Assembly: GCA_020026195.1 (NCBI GenBank)
Contig: JAHHQW010000011.1
Coordinates: 1 to 54,414, forward strand
Source: Prevotella sp.
Lineage (GTDB): Bacteria; Bacteroidota; Bacteroidia; Bacteroidales; Bacteroidaceae
Length of the DNA: 54,414 bases
Reading direction: 5' to 3'
The notes under the pieces were generated by a model that was not told the origin of the DNA, did no database searches, and worked only from the letters and a program-made list of their open reading frames with translations. The position numbers and the translations under genes are program-made. Of this stretch, positions 52,178 through 54,414 are shown one piece after another; position 1 is the stretch's first letter; each line of letters opens with the position of its first letter.

Positions 52178-54139
52178 TTATTCTGATACTTTTTCAGATT
52201 TCCGAACGGTCTGTACGTATGTGTACAACGTTTCTACACAGGCATCTATACCTTTATTACTATTTAAAGTCAGGTCATAATTCTCCATTTTACCCCATGC
52301 GGTGTTGGTGAAATAATTATGATATTCAGCTCTTGCGTAGTCGTACTCATCCATCATCTTCAGAGCATCGCTGCCCGACACATGTTCAGTGTTCATTATT
52401 CTTTCCATACGCGATTCCCTGTCGGCATGAACAAATACATTAATCAGTCCTGCCTTATCCTTTAAGATATGTTCGGCACAGCGTCCGATAATTACACAGT
52501 CGCCTTTGCTTGCAAGTTCCTCCAGGGCTTTACTCTGAGCAGTAAATATCTGATGACTTATGGGCATGTAATGACCATTCACGAACAGACCGTAGGGTAC
52601 AGGGGCAGAATTCTCTTCCATGGCAACTACTTTCGAATCGTATCCGCTTGCGCTTGCCGTAAGTTCGGTTACTTCCTTATCATAGACATGAACATGCAGT
52701 CTGTCGGCAAGTCTTTTGCCAATTTCACTTCCCCCGGAACCAAACTGACGACTGATGGTTATCACGATGTGTGATGTGCCGTGTGATGAACCGGCAGCCG
52801 GAACGTCAGATGTGCTGCGTTTCTTTTCAGTAAGAACAAAAGCTACGGCCACTACGGCAGTCATTAGTTCGGCAAACGGAACAGCAAGCCACAGACCAGT
52901 CTTGCCAAAAATTATTGAGAAAGAGATGATGGCTGAAACAGGCAGCACGATACCTCTCAGCAGCATGATTGTAAGCGATTTGACAGAAGCCTGTATAGAC
53001 TGGTAATAGATACCGATGCAGATGCCTAATCCCATGAGGAAGAAAGCCGGCAGATATAATCTGAGGGCAAAGACTGTATCTGTGATAAGCTGTTCGCTGT
53101 CTGTTGCGAATACCCTTACGAGCGAATCGGTAAATCCATAACCTATGGTGAGATATATTACACCCAGAATAAGTCCTGAAATGACAGAGTACTTTCTGAA
53201 AGTGTACATCTTGCCATATTCGTCAGCACCATAACTTAAACTGATAAGAGGCTGTGCGGCCTGTGTAACACCGAGTACCATGTTTACGGTAATGAGAGTC
53301 CAGTTCATTATAATGGTATATATCGAGGCACCCTGCGTTCCGTACAGCATTGTAGATTGCAGGATAAAGACAAATGTCACGATACCAGATGAAGATTCGA
53401 GGATAAATACGCTGAATCCGCTTTTAACAATCTGCCATGATTTCTTCAGGTCGAAGTTCTTGATTTTCACACGGATGTTAAGTTTCTTCCAGATGGTGTA
53501 GCAGAAGTTAATCATAATGGTGGTGAAAGAACACAGACAGGTGGCAAAGGCAGCACCGAACATTCCCCATTCGAATCCGTAAACAAAAACAAAGTCGAGT
53601 ATTACGTTAAGACCCGTACCCACTGCAATTGCAGTCATGGCAACTTTCGGGTGTCCGTCGTTTCTTACGAAGCAGCTCATAAGCTGGTCCATCAGGAAAC
53701 CGGGTATGTAAATCAACATACATCGCAGATAAGGTATTACATACATTATGTTCTGGTCGTCGGCACCGAGGAAACGTGCAAACTGTTCGATAAACACATT
53801 TCCCAGGACAGCTAAGAAAACACCCAGCGACAATGCAGAAACGACTGCCGTAGTGAAATAGGAATTGGCTGTCTTCGTCTCGTTTCTTCCCCGGCTGATA
53901 GAATACAGACTGCCGCCACCGATGCCGAACATAAATCCAAGAGCAAAGGAAACTGTTATGACAGGCGTACAGATACCCATGGCTCCTAAGGCTATGGCAC
54001 CTAATTTTCTGCCCACCACGAAAGTATCGGTGAAAGTGTACACCGCTACGAGTGCCATGGCAAACATACTTGGCAGCAGATACCTTAAGAATGTTTTTAA
54101 TTCTGAATCTTGATTCTTTGTAATTGTAATTGATTCCAT
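52178..54139 (-). CDS. MATE transporter fused to a cytidylate-kinase-like domain
   Basis: 653 residues. Residues about 1-440 form a MATE-family efflux transporter with about 12 membrane helices (GRKLGAIALGAMGICTPV, FGIGGGSLYSISRGR, GVTQAAQPLISLSYGA). After a linker (EKKRSTSDVPAAGSSHG) the C-terminal 200 residues are a cytidylate-kinase-like P-loop domain: ISRQFGSGGSEIGKRLA, DCVIIGRCAEHILK and DRESRMERIM. Substrate for transport is unknown. The kinase-like part is cytoplasmic and may gate or sense nucleotides. Confidence 0.88.
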   Translation of the reverse strand: MESITITKNQDSELKTFLRYLLPSMFAMALVAVYTFTDTFVVGRKLGAIALGAMGICTPVITVSFALGFMFGIGGGSLYSISRGRNETKTANSYFTTAVVSALSLGVFLAVLGNVFIEQFARFLGADDQNIMYVIPYLRCMLIYIPGFLMDQLMSCFVRNDGHPKVAMTAIAVGTGLNVILDFVFVYGFEWGMFGAAFATCLCSFTTIMINFCYTIWKKLNIRVKIKNFDLKKSWQIVKSGFSVFILESSSGIVTFVFILQSTMLYGTQGASIYTIIMNWTLITVNMVLGVTQAAQPLISLSYGADEYGKMYTFRKYSVISGLILGVIYLTIGYGFTDSLVRVFATDSEQLITDTVFALRLYLPAFFLMGLGICIGIYYQSIQASVKSLTIMLLRGIVLPVSAIISFSIIFGKTGLWLAVPFAELMTAVVAVAFVLTEKKRSTSDVPAAGSSHGTSHIVITISRQFGSGGSEIGKRLADRLHVHVYDKEVTELTASASGYDSKVVAMEENSAPVPYGLFVNGHYMPISHQIFTAQSKALEELASKGDCVIIGRCAEHILKDKAGLINVFVHADRESRMERIMNTEHVSGSDALKMMDEYDYARAEYHNYFTNTAWGKMENYDLTLNSNKGIDACVETLYTYVQTVRKSEKVSE

Positions 54140-54182
54140 TTGAACTATATTAATAATAAACTATTTTGCATATACAACAAAA

Positions 54183-54219
54183 AGCGGGTCTGCCGTAAGT
54201 ACGACAGACCCGCTTGCTT
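54183..54219 (-). terminator. Terminator-like hairpin in the MATE leader
   Basis: On the minus strand AAGCGGGTCTG...CAGACCCGCTT is an 11-bp GC-rich stem followed by T5, about 45 nt before the MATE start and downstream of a promoter-like element at 54332. It is either an attenuator or the end of a gene lying beyond the window. Confidence 0.6.
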
Positions 54220-54250
54220 TATGTTTTTTTATTTTACGATATGACGATCT

Positions 54251-54313
54251 GGACTCTTACTTCACTGCTTATAGTAAGTGTCCGCAATAATACATATGTA
54301 ATAAAATGAGTCC
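54251..54313 (-). promoter_or_regulatory. Folded leader upstream of the attenuator
   Basis: GGACTC (54251-54256) and GAGTCC (54308-54313) form a closing stem around about 50 nt that contains a further stem CTTAC/GTAAG. An aptamer-then-terminator layout; no known riboswitch class recognised. Confidence 0.4.
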
Positions 54314-54331
54314 CATTTCCTAAATTTTTTG

Positions 54332-54339
54332 CAAAGATA
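54332..54339 (-). promoter_or_regulatory. -7 element of the MATE promoter
   Basis: Minus-strand TATCTTTG. The transcript would have a leader of about 185 nt. The -33 element is not clear. Confidence 0.45.
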
Positions 54340-54414
54340 CAGATTCTTTCTATATAAAAAAACAATACTTCGGTAAATTTTTACCGATAAATTAAAATAA
54401 AACATAGAATCGGC

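Overview
The window is a Bacteroidales chromosome segment, probably Prevotella- or Bacteroides-like. It holds an apparently complete Mu-like transposable prophage of about 39.3 kb (322-39579) that carries a diversity-generating retroelement (DGR). The phylum is suggested by TTTG-N19-TAnnTTTG promoters, type IX secretion sorting tails, PepSY-like lipoproteins and the Bacteroidales-type phage proteins.

Prophage ends. The element splits a flavin nitroreductase gene inside its signal-peptide codons. A GAAT repeat flanks it (318-321 and 39580-39583). Removing the element plus one GAAT restores one continuous 206-codon frame. Both ends carry sites resembling AAAACGAAACG: three on the left (332, 423, 509) and three on the right about 22 bp apart. 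The outermost sites lie exactly 10 bp inside each end, as expected of MuA-type transposase sites.

Phage layout. Left end and control region: a small protein, four GGTGTGAC repeats, an S24 repressor on the minus strand, and operators with a rightward early promoter. Rightward early operon (2221-10175): a small protein, an odd tRNA-Asn-like gene, an HTH protein, MuA- and MuB-like transposition proteins, a run of small proteins, a RecA-fold ATPase, DUF4406, a GemA-like protein, DUF3164, a gpG-like morphogenesis protein and a tail-completion candidate. Leftward block 1 (13743 down to 10267): DGR template repeat, reverse transcriptase, a DUF4376-like protein, a Mor-like activator and a D12 adenine methyltransferase. 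Leftward block 2 (19295 down to 13913): terminase small and large subunits, gp36-like, portal, and a minor head protein fused to a nuclease/toxin-like domain. Rightward late operon (19465-39404): protease/scaffold, capsid, lysis genes, tail tube, frameshifted tail chaperone, tape measure, two baseplate proteins and a 2334-residue fibre whose last exposed domain is the DGR target.

DGR. A 112-bp template (13601-13712, read on the minus strand) matches a 112-bp variable repeat (39225-39336) at the 3' end of the fibre gene. All nine differences fall on template adenines, and seven of ten AAY codons are changed. The target lies 25 kb away on the opposite strand, and no Avd-like gene is visible. 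The layout recalls the Bacteroides Mu-like DGR phage known as Hankyphage.

Most unusual signals: a compact plus-strand RNA (about 11446-11589) with a 24-bp stem, a 12-bp closing stem and a GC-rich pseudoknot/terminator, antisense to the leader of the Mor-like gene; a second small plus-strand RNA beside the DGR promoter; a possible -1 frameshift joining portal to minor head protein; a clear -1 frameshift in the tail chaperone; and the tRNA-like gene with an abnormal anticodon loop.

Host flank (39580-54414): the nitroreductase remainder, an NlpE-like lipoprotein, the lutABC lactate oxidation operon, two T9SS-exported proteins, a PepSY-like lipoprotein, a secreted protein with a poly-Asp tail, and a MATE transporter fused to a cytidylate-kinase-like domain behind a structured leader.
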